From Defluviitaleaceae bacterium (lineage in GTDB: Bacteria; Bacillota; Clostridia; Lachnospirales; UBA5962): a stretch of DNA of 12,341 bases. Location: assembly GCA_009787435.1 (NCBI GenBank), contig WRFW01000193.1, positions 1 to 12,341 of the forward strand. The letters run 5' to 3'. Under the pieces are notes generated by a model, which worked only from the letters and a program-made list of their open reading frames with translations, was not told where the DNA came from and searched no databases. Of this stretch, positions 5,544 to 11,247 are shown piece after piece. The translations under genes and the position numbers were made by a program. Positions within the stretch are counted from its first letter, which is position 1. Every line of letters starts with the position of its first letter.

Positions 5544-6941
5544 TTATTCTTCATATTTTTCTAAAACGCTTCTATAGATTTTTTTAATTTTTGACTTATG
5601 TTCTAAAAAATCTTCTGGCGGACTTTCCTTTATACAGTAAACCTCTTTAAAAAAGCCCTCTTCTTCTAAAATTCTTATCGGTATTTCTCTCTCAATTAAC
5701 TCAAGTGCTTTAGTATAAACTAAAATTATGTAGTTAAGAAAGAGCTTTTGAAAGTGTAAAGGTGAAAATGAATCATAAATATGGTATAAATTTTGCTGTA
5801 AGAAACCTTGTTTAATAGCTTCAGCCATTTTTAAAACTAACTTCATATTATCATGCAAAACTTCTTTACCAATTAAGCTTACAATTTCCAACACTTCTTC
5901 TTCTTTTTGTAAAATATCTAAAACTGCATTTTTCTTTGAATTTTTACTATAGCTTTTCAAATAGTTCACTGCTGGAAAATGCCTAGCATATGCTAGATTT
6001 TTATCTAATTCTATAAGGTTTGGAGCTATATTTTTTATAATCCCTGTAACATAATCTTCTGTGTCTGAACCTTGCGGCGATATAGAAGCAACTATACTTA
6101 AACTGCCTTTTTCGCTTGCAAATGAACGCTCTAAAACATCGCAAAGCCTAGCTTCTAAATAAGAAGGATACCCCTCTTCAACTGGTATTTCATTTCCCAT
6201 CAGCTCTCTTAAAGCTTCTGCAAATCGTGATAAAGAATCTATTATTACTAACACATCTCTATGTTCAGAAAAATATTCAGCAATCTTTAAGCCTATATAT
6301 ATTCCTTGTTCGCGGAGGGTTACTATATCATCTGAAGTTGTAGCAACTATAGTCGTTTTTTTCATTATATCTAACTTTGTGAAATTTTCAGCGAGGGCGG
6401 CTATCTCATTTCCACGCTCACCGCAACCGATATACACAACTATATCAACATTGCTATTTTTAGCTATTTGATGCAAAAGCTGTGTTTTACCAGTGCCAAA
6501 GCCACCTGGTATCGCTGTAGATTCTCCTTTATAAATTGGGAAAAAGCTATCTATCACCCGCTGCCCTGTTATTAATTGCTCTGTAGGCTCTTTTAATTGA
6601 GTATTATTTTTTGTGTAAATTTCATATTTATCACCGTCTATGTCTTTTCCTATTAAGCTATTGCCAAAGCCATCTAAAATATTTCCTAAAATATTATCCC
6701 CTATTGTAATTTTAAATTGTTCGCCTAAAGTGTATACAGGTTTACCAAAGTATAAACCGGTAATATCAAAAAAAGGTCTAAAGTCAAAAAAGCCATTTGA
6801 AATGGCTGTTATTACTCCCATGCTCGTCCCATCTATTGCAGGAAAGGCTTTAATATAAACTATATCCCCTATTGATACATTTAAATTTGTTTGAACAGTT
6901 ATTATTTTAGAAATTTTAACTATTTTTCCAGCTTCAATCAT
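5544..6941 (-). CDS. V/A-type ATPase catalytic subunit A, lacking the bulge domain
   Basis: Role (family): hydrolyses or makes ATP in the soluble head. Seen, numbering from the chosen ATG: beta-barrel 1-70, LGNILDGFG (85-93), GQRVIDSFFP (126-135), P-loop GGFGTGKT (146-153), YIGCGERGNE (170-179), Walker B VLVIIDS (230-236), SRFAEALRE (238-246), GYPSYLEARL (257-266), ISPQGSD (287-293), RHFPAVNYLKSYS (320-332). Length is 465 against about 580-590. The shortfall lies mainly between DGFG and GQRVID, where roughly 38 residues replace about 130. This removes the so-called non-homologous (bulge) domain that normally distinguishes A from B and from F1-beta. Start: a longer frame opens at 7058, but that ATG is inside repeat copy 3 and the family starts with a short barrel strand (MIEAGKIVKIS), so 6941 is preferred. 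An AAAGGA lies 16 bases upstream, unusually far. Confidence 0.92.
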   Translation of the reverse strand: MIEAGKIVKISKIITVQTNLNVSIGDIVYIKAFPAIDGTSMGVITAISNGFFDFRPFFDITGLYFGKPVYTLGEQFKITIGDNILGNILDGFGNSLIGKDIDGDKYEIYTKNNTQLKEPTEQLITGQRVIDSFFPIYKGESTAIPGGFGTGKTQLLHQIAKNSNVDIVVYIGCGERGNEIAALAENFTKLDIMKKTTIVATTSDDIVTLREQGIYIGLKIAEYFSEHRDVLVIIDSLSRFAEALRELMGNEIPVEEGYPSYLEARLCDVLERSFASEKGSLSIVASISPQGSDTEDYVTGIIKNIAPNLIELDKNLAYARHFPAVNYLKSYSKNSKKNAVLDILQKEEEVLEIVSLIGKEVLHDNMKLVLKMAEAIKQGFLQQNLYHIYDSFSPLHFQKLFLNYIILVYTKALELIEREIPIRILEEEGFFKEVYCIKESPPEDFLEHKSKIKKIYRSVLEKYEE

Positions 6942-6957
6942 AGTGAACTCAGTAAAT

Positions 6958-6963
6958 TCCTTT
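6958..6963 (-). promoter_or_regulatory. Distant Shine-Dalgarno for the A gene
   Basis: AAAGGA on the minus strand lies 16 bases before the preferred ATG at 6941, well beyond the usual 5-10. No in-frame ATG, GTG or TTG lies closer to it. The alternative ATG at 7019 has an AAGGG about 10 bases upstream, but that site is inside the 3' arm of the 7022-7048 hairpin. Confidence 0.35.
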
Positions 6964-7021
6964 GTAATTTTTTTAAATTGAATACCTATAAAAAGCTTTA
7001 ATTTTTTATAATAGTGCATTA

Positions 7022-7048
7022 AATATAGCCCTTTTTTAGGGCTATATT
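7022..7048 (-). repeat. Perfect 11-bp hairpin between the E stub and A genes
   Basis: AATATAGCCCT (7022-7032) and AGGGCTATATT (7038-7048) pair perfectly around a 5-nt loop. On the minus strand no T-run follows, so it is unlikely to terminate the operon. It is better placed as an mRNA processing or stability hairpin setting the level of A relative to upstream subunits. Its right arm touches the left end of repeat copy 3. Confidence 0.6.
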
Positions 7049-7093
7049 GGTAAGCCAAAAACTACCTTTGGTCGTTTTTAGAGGTACCCAATT
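7046..7093 (+). repeat. Dispersed inverted-repeat element, copy 3 (48-bp internally deleted form)
   Basis: It has the family's left end and core (CAAAAACTACCTTTGGTCG) joined directly to the family's right end (TTTTTAGAGGTACCCAATT). The junction falls at the GTTTTTAGA that occurs in both hairpins of full copies, so it equals a full copy minus everything between those two short direct repeats. Its TCTAAAAA provides the stop codon of the 81-aa E gene. Confidence 0.8.
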
Positions 7094-7323
7094 ATTTTTT
7101 TAAGCTCTTTTTTAAACTCTTCTTCACGCTCATAAAGAATTTTATTTTTTTCCTTTATCAAGCGAAGCTTTTCACGCTTTAAAAATTTAATAGAAGCTTG
7201 CCGCATTTTTTCTGTCTTAATTTTTACTTCTTCTTTAAGTTCAATTTGCATTTTTTGAATATTTTCATTTTTCATCTTTCTTGCTTGTTCTAATGCGAAA
7301 ATCTCCACTTCTTTTAAATTCAT
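7078..7323 (-). CDS. Coiled-coil stub, probable V/A-type ATPase subunit E N-terminal part
   Basis: Seen: 81 residues, almost entirely charged helix (Lys/Glu-rich, EQARKMKNENIQKMQIELKE onward), with no globular end and no membrane segment. Known: subunit E of the peripheral stalk is about 190-200 residues, with an N-terminal coiled coil and a C-terminal globular domain that contacts the head. The position just after K fits E in the common bacterial order I-K-E. The stop codon and last few residues (GYL) lie inside repeat copy 3, so either the element truncated the gene or this organism uses a helix-only stalk protein. AAAGGC Shine-Dalgarno 8-9 bases upstream. It could equally be a second G/H-type helix; the name rests mostly on context. 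Confidence 0.6.
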   Translation of the reverse strand: MNLKEVEIFALEQARKMKNENIQKMQIELKEEVKIKTEKMRQASIKFLKREKLRLIKEKNKILYEREEEFKKELKKIIGYL

Positions 7324-7365
7324 TAATAAAAGCCTTTCTTAATAATTAATAATTTTATAAACTTT

Positions 7366-7767
7366 TTATACCCTGCCCAATATAGTGAAAGAAATTAAGA
7401 GACCATAAATGGCTATTCCCTCTGCAAGAGCAACAAATATTAAAGCTTTACCCATAAGCCCCTCATTTTCTGAAATAGCACCCAAAGCCGCTGAAGCTGC
7501 CTGCCCAGTTGCAATGCCTGTCCCTATTGTACACATTCCCGTTACTAATGCTGCTGCTAAAAATGCCATTCCACGCTCTTCACTAGTTATTTCTGTGTTT
7601 GCATAAACATTAGTCGTTATAAAAATTATACTATAAGTTAACACGAAAGCGAAACTAGTTAAATTAACTATCAAAGTATTTTTGAAAACTTTTGTAGTCT
7701 TATTAAAATAGTAGACTATAAAGGGAAAGAGGATAGTAACAAAAGTGAGTAGCAATATTATTATCAT
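7366..7767 (-). CDS. V/A-type ATPase subunit K (proteolipid ring, single hairpin)
   Basis: Role (family): the rotor ring that carries ions through the membrane. Seen: 133 residues with four hydrophobic stretches. The last two form the proteolipid hairpin (FLAAALVTGMCTIGTGIATG, then ALIFVALAEGIAIYGLLIS). The ion-binding glutamate is Glu116 in LAEGIAIYG; Gln89 in the first helix of the pair and Tyr121 are also present. An N-terminal hairpin (residues 1-55) precedes it, as in many bacterial K proteins of about 140 residues. Start: the frame extends to an ATG at 7782, but ATG 7767 has a GGAG nine bases upstream and overlaps the I stop as ATGA, the usual translational coupling. K is the one subunit here of normal length. 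Confidence 0.92.
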   Translation of the reverse strand: MIIILLLTFVTILFPFIVYYFNKTTKVFKNTLIVNLTSFAFVLTYSIIFITTNVYANTEITSEERGMAFLAAALVTGMCTIGTGIATGQAASAALGAISENEGLMGKALIFVALAEGIAIYGLLISFTILGRV

Positions 7768-8681
7768 ATGTTTTCGCTCCATGTTTTAAATTTTATTCCA
7801 TTGGCTTTATAAAAACGGCTAAAGAGTTCATAATAGCATAGCCTTAAAGCTTGTATTCCAACAACTAAAATTTCAATACCCATAATTACTACATTCCCAA
7901 TAGCTATAAGAGCAATATTAGGCAAATGCGAAACAAAAGCCATTATAGCACTATGGCTGAGCACAAAAGCACCAACCCTTATAAAACTCAAACTTGAAGT
8001 TGCAAAAGTTAAAATACTTTTTATACTTAAAAATATGCCTTTAGGTTTGAAAACTTCTAAACTTCTATTATTATATATGTTCAGAAAAATACCAAAAAAA
8101 TAAATTAAAACTCCCAAAAAAGCCGAAGCAATTAAAAGAGAATTAGCTTCTATAACACTATTCCACATATGAAAACCAAAAACGCTTCCAAAAGCTAGTC
8201 CAAAAAATATGCTAGAAATGCCTATACGAACTGCTATTTGCCCTAATGGGTGATAAATATGAAAAAAGCCTAAAACAATAATAACCGTGCCTTGCCCAAC
8301 ATCACCAAACATTATACCGAAAAGGACAGTATAAAAAATAGCAAGAATAGAAGTTGGGTCTAACTCTTTATAATTGGGCGTTCCATAAATGTGTGTGAAA
8401 AATTCAAAAGGGGTGCTAAACTTACTATTTTTAAGAAGAGTTGGTGCATTTTCAGGCTCTTCTAGTTCAATTAATATGTATGGCTCATTTTTCAAATCTT
8501 CTTCTAAATTTTCGGCGTAATATTCACTTAAGAAAGAACTGAAAGAAATAAAATTTGTAAAAAGCTTTTTAATCTCTATGTTTTCATCTATATGAAAAGG
8601 ATATGTCTTTATTAGCTTAGTCAAATTTTCTTCATGTAATTTATGGCATGCTAATGTAATCTTCTTCATTTTCTCGACCAT
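7764..8681 (-). CDS. V/A-type ATPase subunit I (stator a-subunit), very short cytoplasmic arm
   Basis: Role (family): holds the two ion half-channels beside the K ring and anchors the peripheral stalks. Seen: 305 residues against about 600-660. Residues 5-30 (MKKITLACHKLHEENLTKLI) match the normal start of I. Residues 78-110 match the entry to the membrane domain (NAPTLLKN, PFEFFTHIYGTPNYKELDPT). Residues about 111-140, 150-172, 180-203, 216-230 and 232-250, plus 256-278, are hydrophobic. Arg235 (SFIRVGAF) and Arg280 (QALRL) are the two arginines facing the ring glutamate. The tail YYELFSRFYKANGIKF is canonical. The loss is mainly from the N-terminal cytoplasmic arm, reduced to about 100 residues. 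Start has GGAGGG 3-5 bases upstream; it overlaps C by 41 bases and K by 4. Confidence 0.92.
   Translation of the reverse strand: MVEKMKKITLACHKLHEENLTKLIKTYPFHIDENIEIKKLFTNFISFSSFLSEYYAENLEEDLKNEPYILIELEEPENAPTLLKNSKFSTPFEFFTHIYGTPNYKELDPTSILAIFYTVLFGIMFGDVGQGTVIIVLGFFHIYHPLGQIAVRIGISSIFFGLAFGSVFGFHMWNSVIEANSLLIASAFLGVLIYFFGIFLNIYNNRSLEVFKPKGIFLSIKSILTFATSSLSFIRVGAFVLSHSAIMAFVSHLPNIALIAIGNVVIMGIEILVVGIQALRLCYYELFSRFYKANGIKFKTWSENI
7777..7780 (-). promoter_or_regulatory. Shine-Dalgarno deciding the K start
   Basis: GGAG inside the end of the I gene, 9 bases before the ATG at 7767 that forms an ATGA overlap with the I stop codon. It favours 7767 over the upstream in-frame ATG at 7782. Confidence 0.6.
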
Positions 8682-9132
8682 AAGCCCTCCATAAAAAATA
8701 GGCTAGTGGAGCTAAGCTATTTGGATTTAAAAGCTTAGCCATTTTGTATAATTTATTAATTTTTTCAAAGTATTGGTCTTCTACGGTATTTTCATTATAA
8801 ATAGTTAAGCTTAATGAACTAAACTTTTTTAAATTAGCCCCACCGCTAGTAGTATTTATTAAAAAATCATCTGGTTCCACATCACAATATTTTGTAATTA
8901 AATAGTGATAGCGGCTATTTTTTAGTGCTATTTCTTTTTCTATGATTTTTTTTAAAAATTTATTTCTGCTATCTAGCTGTTTAATTCTCTCATTTAAATC
9001 TTCTTCTATGTAAGTTTTTAAAAACGGTTTTAGGCGTGGCTGAAAATAAATTAAGCTATTAAAAATCATATCTTTATTTTTCTTCTCAAAATTTAAACTT
9101 GCTATTTTTGTGTTTAATGCTCTGTAATTCAT
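8641..9132 (-). CDS. Probable V/A-type ATPase subunit C, about half length
   Basis: Seen: 163 residues. The start (NYRALNTKIASL) resembles the Y-x-x-LN-T/A-x-[IV]-[RA]-x-[LE] opening of the AC39/NtpC family and the end (LAPLAYFLWRAYGRENEED) resembles its GPEPLxAYLxAKExEIKN block. Between them lie a Lys/Glu-rich helical stretch and a segment ending in EPDDFL. Known: subunit C is a funnel-shaped socket of about 320-330 residues joining the central shaft to the K ring. Inference: a compact socket. The alternative, a detached N-terminal arm of I, is less likely because I has its own normal start. Position between G/H and I, with a 41-base overlap into I, supports operon membership. No clear Shine-Dalgarno precedes the ATG. 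The weakest family call of the locus after E. Confidence 0.6.
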   Translation of the reverse strand: MNYRALNTKIASLNFEKKNKDMIFNSLIYFQPRLKPFLKTYIEEDLNERIKQLDSRNKFLKKIIEKEIALKNSRYHYLITKYCDVEPDDFLINTTSGGANLKKFSSLSLTIYNENTVEDQYFEKINKLYKMAKLLNPNSLAPLAYFLWRAYGRENEEDYISMP

Positions 9133-9298
9133 TTTTTATTTATTTCGGCTATTTTTTAAAACAAACTTGCGATGAGGGACAATCGTAGAATTTTTTTTGT
9201 AAAAAGATAAGTTTCTTTACATTTTCAAGCATATATCAATAATTTTAAAAATACCCAAGCATTCCTTTCTCCAAATTTGTATTAGATAAAGTTCTATA
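9133..9298. other. Gap between repeat copy 4 and the C gene
   Basis: AT-rich, with no recognised gene. On the minus strand a GGAGAAAGGA followed directly by ATG would encode only five codons (MLGYF), which could be a leader or a relic but is not claimed as a gene. No promoter with good boxes and spacing was found, so C through A most likely depend on transcription entering from the G/H side, across repeat copy 4. Confidence 0.4.
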
Positions 9299-9417
9299 AA
9301 TTAGCTATATCTAAAACTCCCTTTGGTCGTTTTTAGCTCACCCTTGAAAAGCCCAAAGAACGGGATATCTTTAACGTGCCTTTCTAAAAACTTAACAATT
9401 TTTAGAGGCACTCAATT
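9299..9417 (+). repeat. Dispersed inverted-repeat element, copy 4 (119 bp)
   Basis: Starts AATTAGCTATATCTAAAACT, has the core CTCCCTTTGGTCGTTTTTAG (9317-9336), shares GCTCACCCTTGAAAAGCCC and ATATCTTTAACGTGCC with copy 2 (few differences), and ends in a palindrome CTAAAAAC-TTAACAA-TTTTTAG plus AGGCACTCAATT. The TGA stop of the G/H gene (9412-9414) lies in its right end. It interrupts the operon between G/H and C. Confidence 0.87.
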
Positions 9418-9717
9418 GTTTTCAAGAATACTTTTAAAAAGCTCGCTAGTTATATTTTCAATATCAAAATTTTGAATCTCTCTTCTCTTTTCATTGTAAA
9501 GCTTTTCTAGTTCTTTCAGCTCTTTTTGAAGCTCAGTATAAACTTCTTTTTGAAGCTCGGCGTGTGCTCTCTTTTGAGTTTCTAAAATAGTTCTTTTTTC
9601 ATTTTGAAGCTTCGCTTCTAAAAGGCTAGATTTTTTTTGAATATCTCTTTCTATTGAAGAAATTATGCTATTCGCTTTGCTATCTATTCTTTCTAATTGG
9701 TTCGCTAAATTTTCCAT
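9412..9717 (-). CDS. Probable V/A-type ATPase subunit G/H (peripheral stalk coiled coil)
   Basis: Seen: about 101 residues from the chosen ATG, nearly all amphipathic helix. It runs from ENLANQLERIDSKANSII through a Lys/Glu/Gln-rich centre with repeated ELQKE, then a short end ITSELFKSILENN. Known: G/H-type stalk subunits are about 100-120 residues, helical, with a short C-terminal helix that pairs with E. Being the first gene of the ATPase locus matches bacterial operons that open with this subunit. The frame reaches ATGs at 9735 and 9732; the one at 9717 is preferred because a possible -10 overlaps the earlier codons, but no start has a Shine-Dalgarno. Coiled-coil proteins are hard to name from sequence alone, so the call leans on context. 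The stop codon lies within repeat copy 4. Confidence 0.62.
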   Translation of the reverse strand: MENLANQLERIDSKANSIISSIERDIQKKSSLLEAKLQNEKRTILETQKRAHAELQKEVYTELQKELKELEKLYNEKRREIQNFDIENITSELFKSILENN

Positions 9718-9723
9718 GAAATA

Positions 9724-9753
9724 ATTATACATCATAAACTATAAAAATTACAA
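9724..9753 (-). promoter_or_regulatory. Candidate promoter of the V-ATPase operon
   Basis: Minus-strand TTGTAA (9748-9753), an 18-bp spacer and a perfect TATAAT (9724-9729). The predicted start of transcription would fall at or next to the ATG at 9717, implying a leaderless or nearly leaderless message; this agrees with the lack of any Shine-Dalgarno for G/H. Confidence 0.4.
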
Positions 9754-9777
9754 GAACTTTTCATCGCAATTTTTGCA

Positions 9778-9783
9778 TATAAT
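9778..9783 (+). promoter_or_regulatory. Possible -10 box of the amidase gene
   Basis: A perfect TATAAT on the plus strand 44 bp upstream of the ATG at 9827, preceded by TTTTTGCA. No good -35 is seen at 16-18 bp. It lies in the 109-bp divergent region shared with the ATPase operon. Confidence 0.35.
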
Positions 9784-9814
9784 AAAAATAAGATATATAA
9801 ATTTACTTAATTAT

Positions 9815-9820
9815 GAGGTG
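9815..9820 (+). promoter_or_regulatory. Shine-Dalgarno fixing the amidase start
   Basis: GAGGTG six bases before the ATG at 9827. It selects this start over an in-frame ATG at 9773 that has no ribosome site and would add 18 residues of AT-rich, non-family sequence. Confidence 0.75.
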
Positions 9821-9826
9821 TTCCTT

Positions 9827-10312
9827 ATGTATAATAGAGAAGAAGCAGTTAATTACGCAAGAAAATGGGCACTTTCAAGAAACCCTAAATTTTATAATTT
9901 TGATAATATAGGCGGTAATTGCACAAATTTTATTTCACAATGCATATATGCAGGTGCCGGAACGATGAACTTCACAAAAGATACAGGGTGGTATTATACA
10001 AATCAAACAAATAGAGCTGCCGCCTGGACTAGTGTTAACTATTTACATAAATTTTTAACGACAAACAAAGAGAAAGGCCCATATGGCAAAGAACTACATA
10101 TTGACAAGCACACAAATGGTGCTTCAAAAATAGAAAAAGGAGATATAATACAACTAAGCTTTGACGGAGTAAAATTTTCTCACTCTCTTTTTATTACTTC
10201 AAGCTGGCCATGTATTTTAATAGCAACAAACAGTAAAGATGCATTAGATAAACCTCTAAGAGAATACGAGTATAAAAAAGCCCGTGCTATAAAAATTTTA
10301 GGGGTTAATTAA
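9827..10312 (+). CDS. Amidase_6-family putative amidase (cysteine hydrolase fold), cytosolic
   Basis: Seen: 161 residues. YNREEAVNYARKWALSRNP (2-20) is the family opening. GGNCTNFISQC (29-39) carries the presumed catalytic Cys32; many members have Asp in place of the Asn before it. GWYY is at 54-57, AWTSV at 66-70, KGDIIQL at 104-110 and FSHSLFIT (117-124), with His119 the likely partner. The end IATNSKDALDKPL matches the family's closing segment. Known: the domain (putative amidase, PF12671) is NlpC/P60-like and often sits on secreted clostridial proteins; its substrate is not established. Here there is no signal peptide or wall-binding domain, so it is a stand-alone cytosolic version of near-minimal size. 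Unlinked in function to the divergent ATPase as far as can be seen. Confidence 0.88.
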   Translation: MYNREEAVNYARKWALSRNPKFYNFDNIGGNCTNFISQCIYAGAGTMNFTKDTGWYYTNQTNRAAAWTSVNYLHKFLTTNKEKGPYGKELHIDKHTNGASKIEKGDIIQLSFDGVKFSHSLFITSSWPCILIATNSKDALDKPLREYEYKKARAIKILGVN

Positions 10313-10355
10313 CCACCTGCAGCAATAGGAACTTTTAGACATTATCAAAAAACGC

Positions 10356-10384
10356 TTTACAACTTTTTGGTGATTTGGTATAAT
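10356..10384 (+). promoter_or_regulatory. Strong promoter of the carbonic anhydrase gene
   Basis: TTTACA (10356-10361), a 17-bp spacer ending TGG and a perfect TATAAT (10379-10384), so it is also an extended -10 (TGG-TATAAT). It lies 38 bp upstream of the ATG at 10422. The best promoter in the window, suggesting high expression. Confidence 0.8.
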
Positions 10385-10421
10385 AGAATTACAAATTTTA
10401 TTTATTAGGAGGACTCTAAAT

Positions 10422-11009
10422 ATGAGTGCAAAATTACACGCTCCAGATGAGCAAATTAAAGACCCGCAAGTAGCTCTTAATTTCCTTAAAGAGGGAAATG
10501 AAAGGTTTGTTTCTGGAAACACAATTCCTAGAGACACAAACTCAGAAGACATAAAAATAACTGCTGGTGGGCAAAAGCCATTTGCAGCAATACTTACTTG
10601 TGCAGATTCAAGAGTAGCACCAGAGCTATATTTTGACCAAAAAATTGGCGATATTTTTATAGTTCGTAACGCTGGAAACACTGCTGACAACGTTGAAGCT
10701 TTAGGATCTATAGAGTTTGCTACAAAGCACTTAGGTGCACCATTAGTAGTAGTAGTTGGGCACAGTGCTTGTGGTGCTGTATTTACTTCTCACTCTAAGG
10801 CTACTGGTTTATCAAGCAACTTACAAACAGTTTTAGATAACATAAGAATAAACATAGAAAATGTTGCAACTCCTGAAGAAGCTGTTGCTGTTAACGTTAA
10901 AGCTCAAGTTGAAACTTTAAAAAACAACCCAGTTATAAAAGAAATAAATGCATTAGTAGTTGGTGCAGAATATGATATCGCAACTGGAAAAGTAACTTTC
11001 CTAAGCTAA
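10422..11009 (+). CDS. Beta-class carbonic anhydrase
   Basis: Role (family): interconverts carbon dioxide and bicarbonate; zinc enzyme, cytosolic. Seen: 195 residues, normal length. Zinc ligands are Cys60 (LTCADSRV), His114 and Cys117 (VGHSACGAV); the Asp62-Arg64 dyad next to Cys60 is present. FIVRNAGN is at 79-86 and ALGSIEFA at 93-100. The N-terminal helix (PQVALNFLKEGNERFVSGN) is typical. An ideal AGGAGG lies 9 bases before the ATG, with a strong promoter upstream and a terminator 100 bp downstream, so it is a single-gene unit. Codon use is a little less AT-biased than the ATPase genes, consistent with high expression. Likely role: bicarbonate supply for carboxylations and pH balance in an anaerobe. 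Confidence 0.97.
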   Translation: MSAKLHAPDEQIKDPQVALNFLKEGNERFVSGNTIPRDTNSEDIKITAGGQKPFAAILTCADSRVAPELYFDQKIGDIFIVRNAGNTADNVEALGSIEFATKHLGAPLVVVVGHSACGAVFTSHSKATGLSSNLQTVLDNIRINIENVATPEEAVAVNVKAQVETLKNNPVIKEINALVVGAEYDIATGKVTFLS

Positions 11010-11114
11010 TTACCTATAAAAGAACTTATTTTTATAAACCTTTGGGTAGTATTTAAAACTTTTCAAGTATTTTTGAAAACCTTAGATTAAAATAGATAGC
11101 AATAAAGAAAATTG

Positions 11115-11144
11115 AAAAGGGCAGGCTAAATGCTTGCCCTTTTT
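11115..11144 (+). terminator. Rho-independent terminator after carbonic anhydrase
   Basis: AAAAGGGCAGGC (11115-11126), a TAAAT loop and GCTTGCCCTTTT (11132-11143), with one G-U pair, followed by another T. A GC-rich stem flanked by A's and T's can act in both directions. The 105 bp between the anhydrase stop and this hairpin hold only a weak TTTTCAA/TTGAAAA palindrome. Confidence 0.88.
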
Positions 11145-11168
11145 AAAGATTAAAAAACTCTACAAAAC

Positions 11169-11189
11169 TATCTAGTCAATCCCTAGATA
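11169..11189. promoter_or_regulatory. Perfect 7-bp inverted repeat upstream of the DUF1275 gene, possible operator
   Basis: TATCTAG (11169-11175), 7-bp spacer, CTAGATA (11183-11189), about 60 bp upstream of the ATG at 11248. The size and position are those of a dimeric regulator site near a promoter, but no clear -35/-10 pair could be placed (a CTACAA with TAGATA at 18 bp is weak). Confidence 0.3.
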
Positions 11190-11247
11190 AATATAGATAC
11201 ATTTAAGAAAAAATCCAAAAAATTTTTAAAATAAAGGAGGAAAATAT

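Noticed and set aside
6942..7058. N-terminal extension of the A subunit from the ATG at 7058
   Set aside because: The upstream ATG lies in repeat copy 3, the extra 39 residues cross the 7022-7048 hairpin and do not resemble the family, and family proteins start with a short barrel strand matching MIEAGKIVKIS.
9216..9270. Five-codon leader peptide (ATG CTT GGG TAT TTT TAA) behind a GGAGAAAGGA
   Set aside because: Too short to support, and chance occurrence is likely in this AT-rich stretch.
10298..10690. 130-codon minus-strand frame across the carbonic anhydrase start
   Set aside because: It runs antisense to a certain gene with a strong promoter and ribosome site and shows no recognisable domain.
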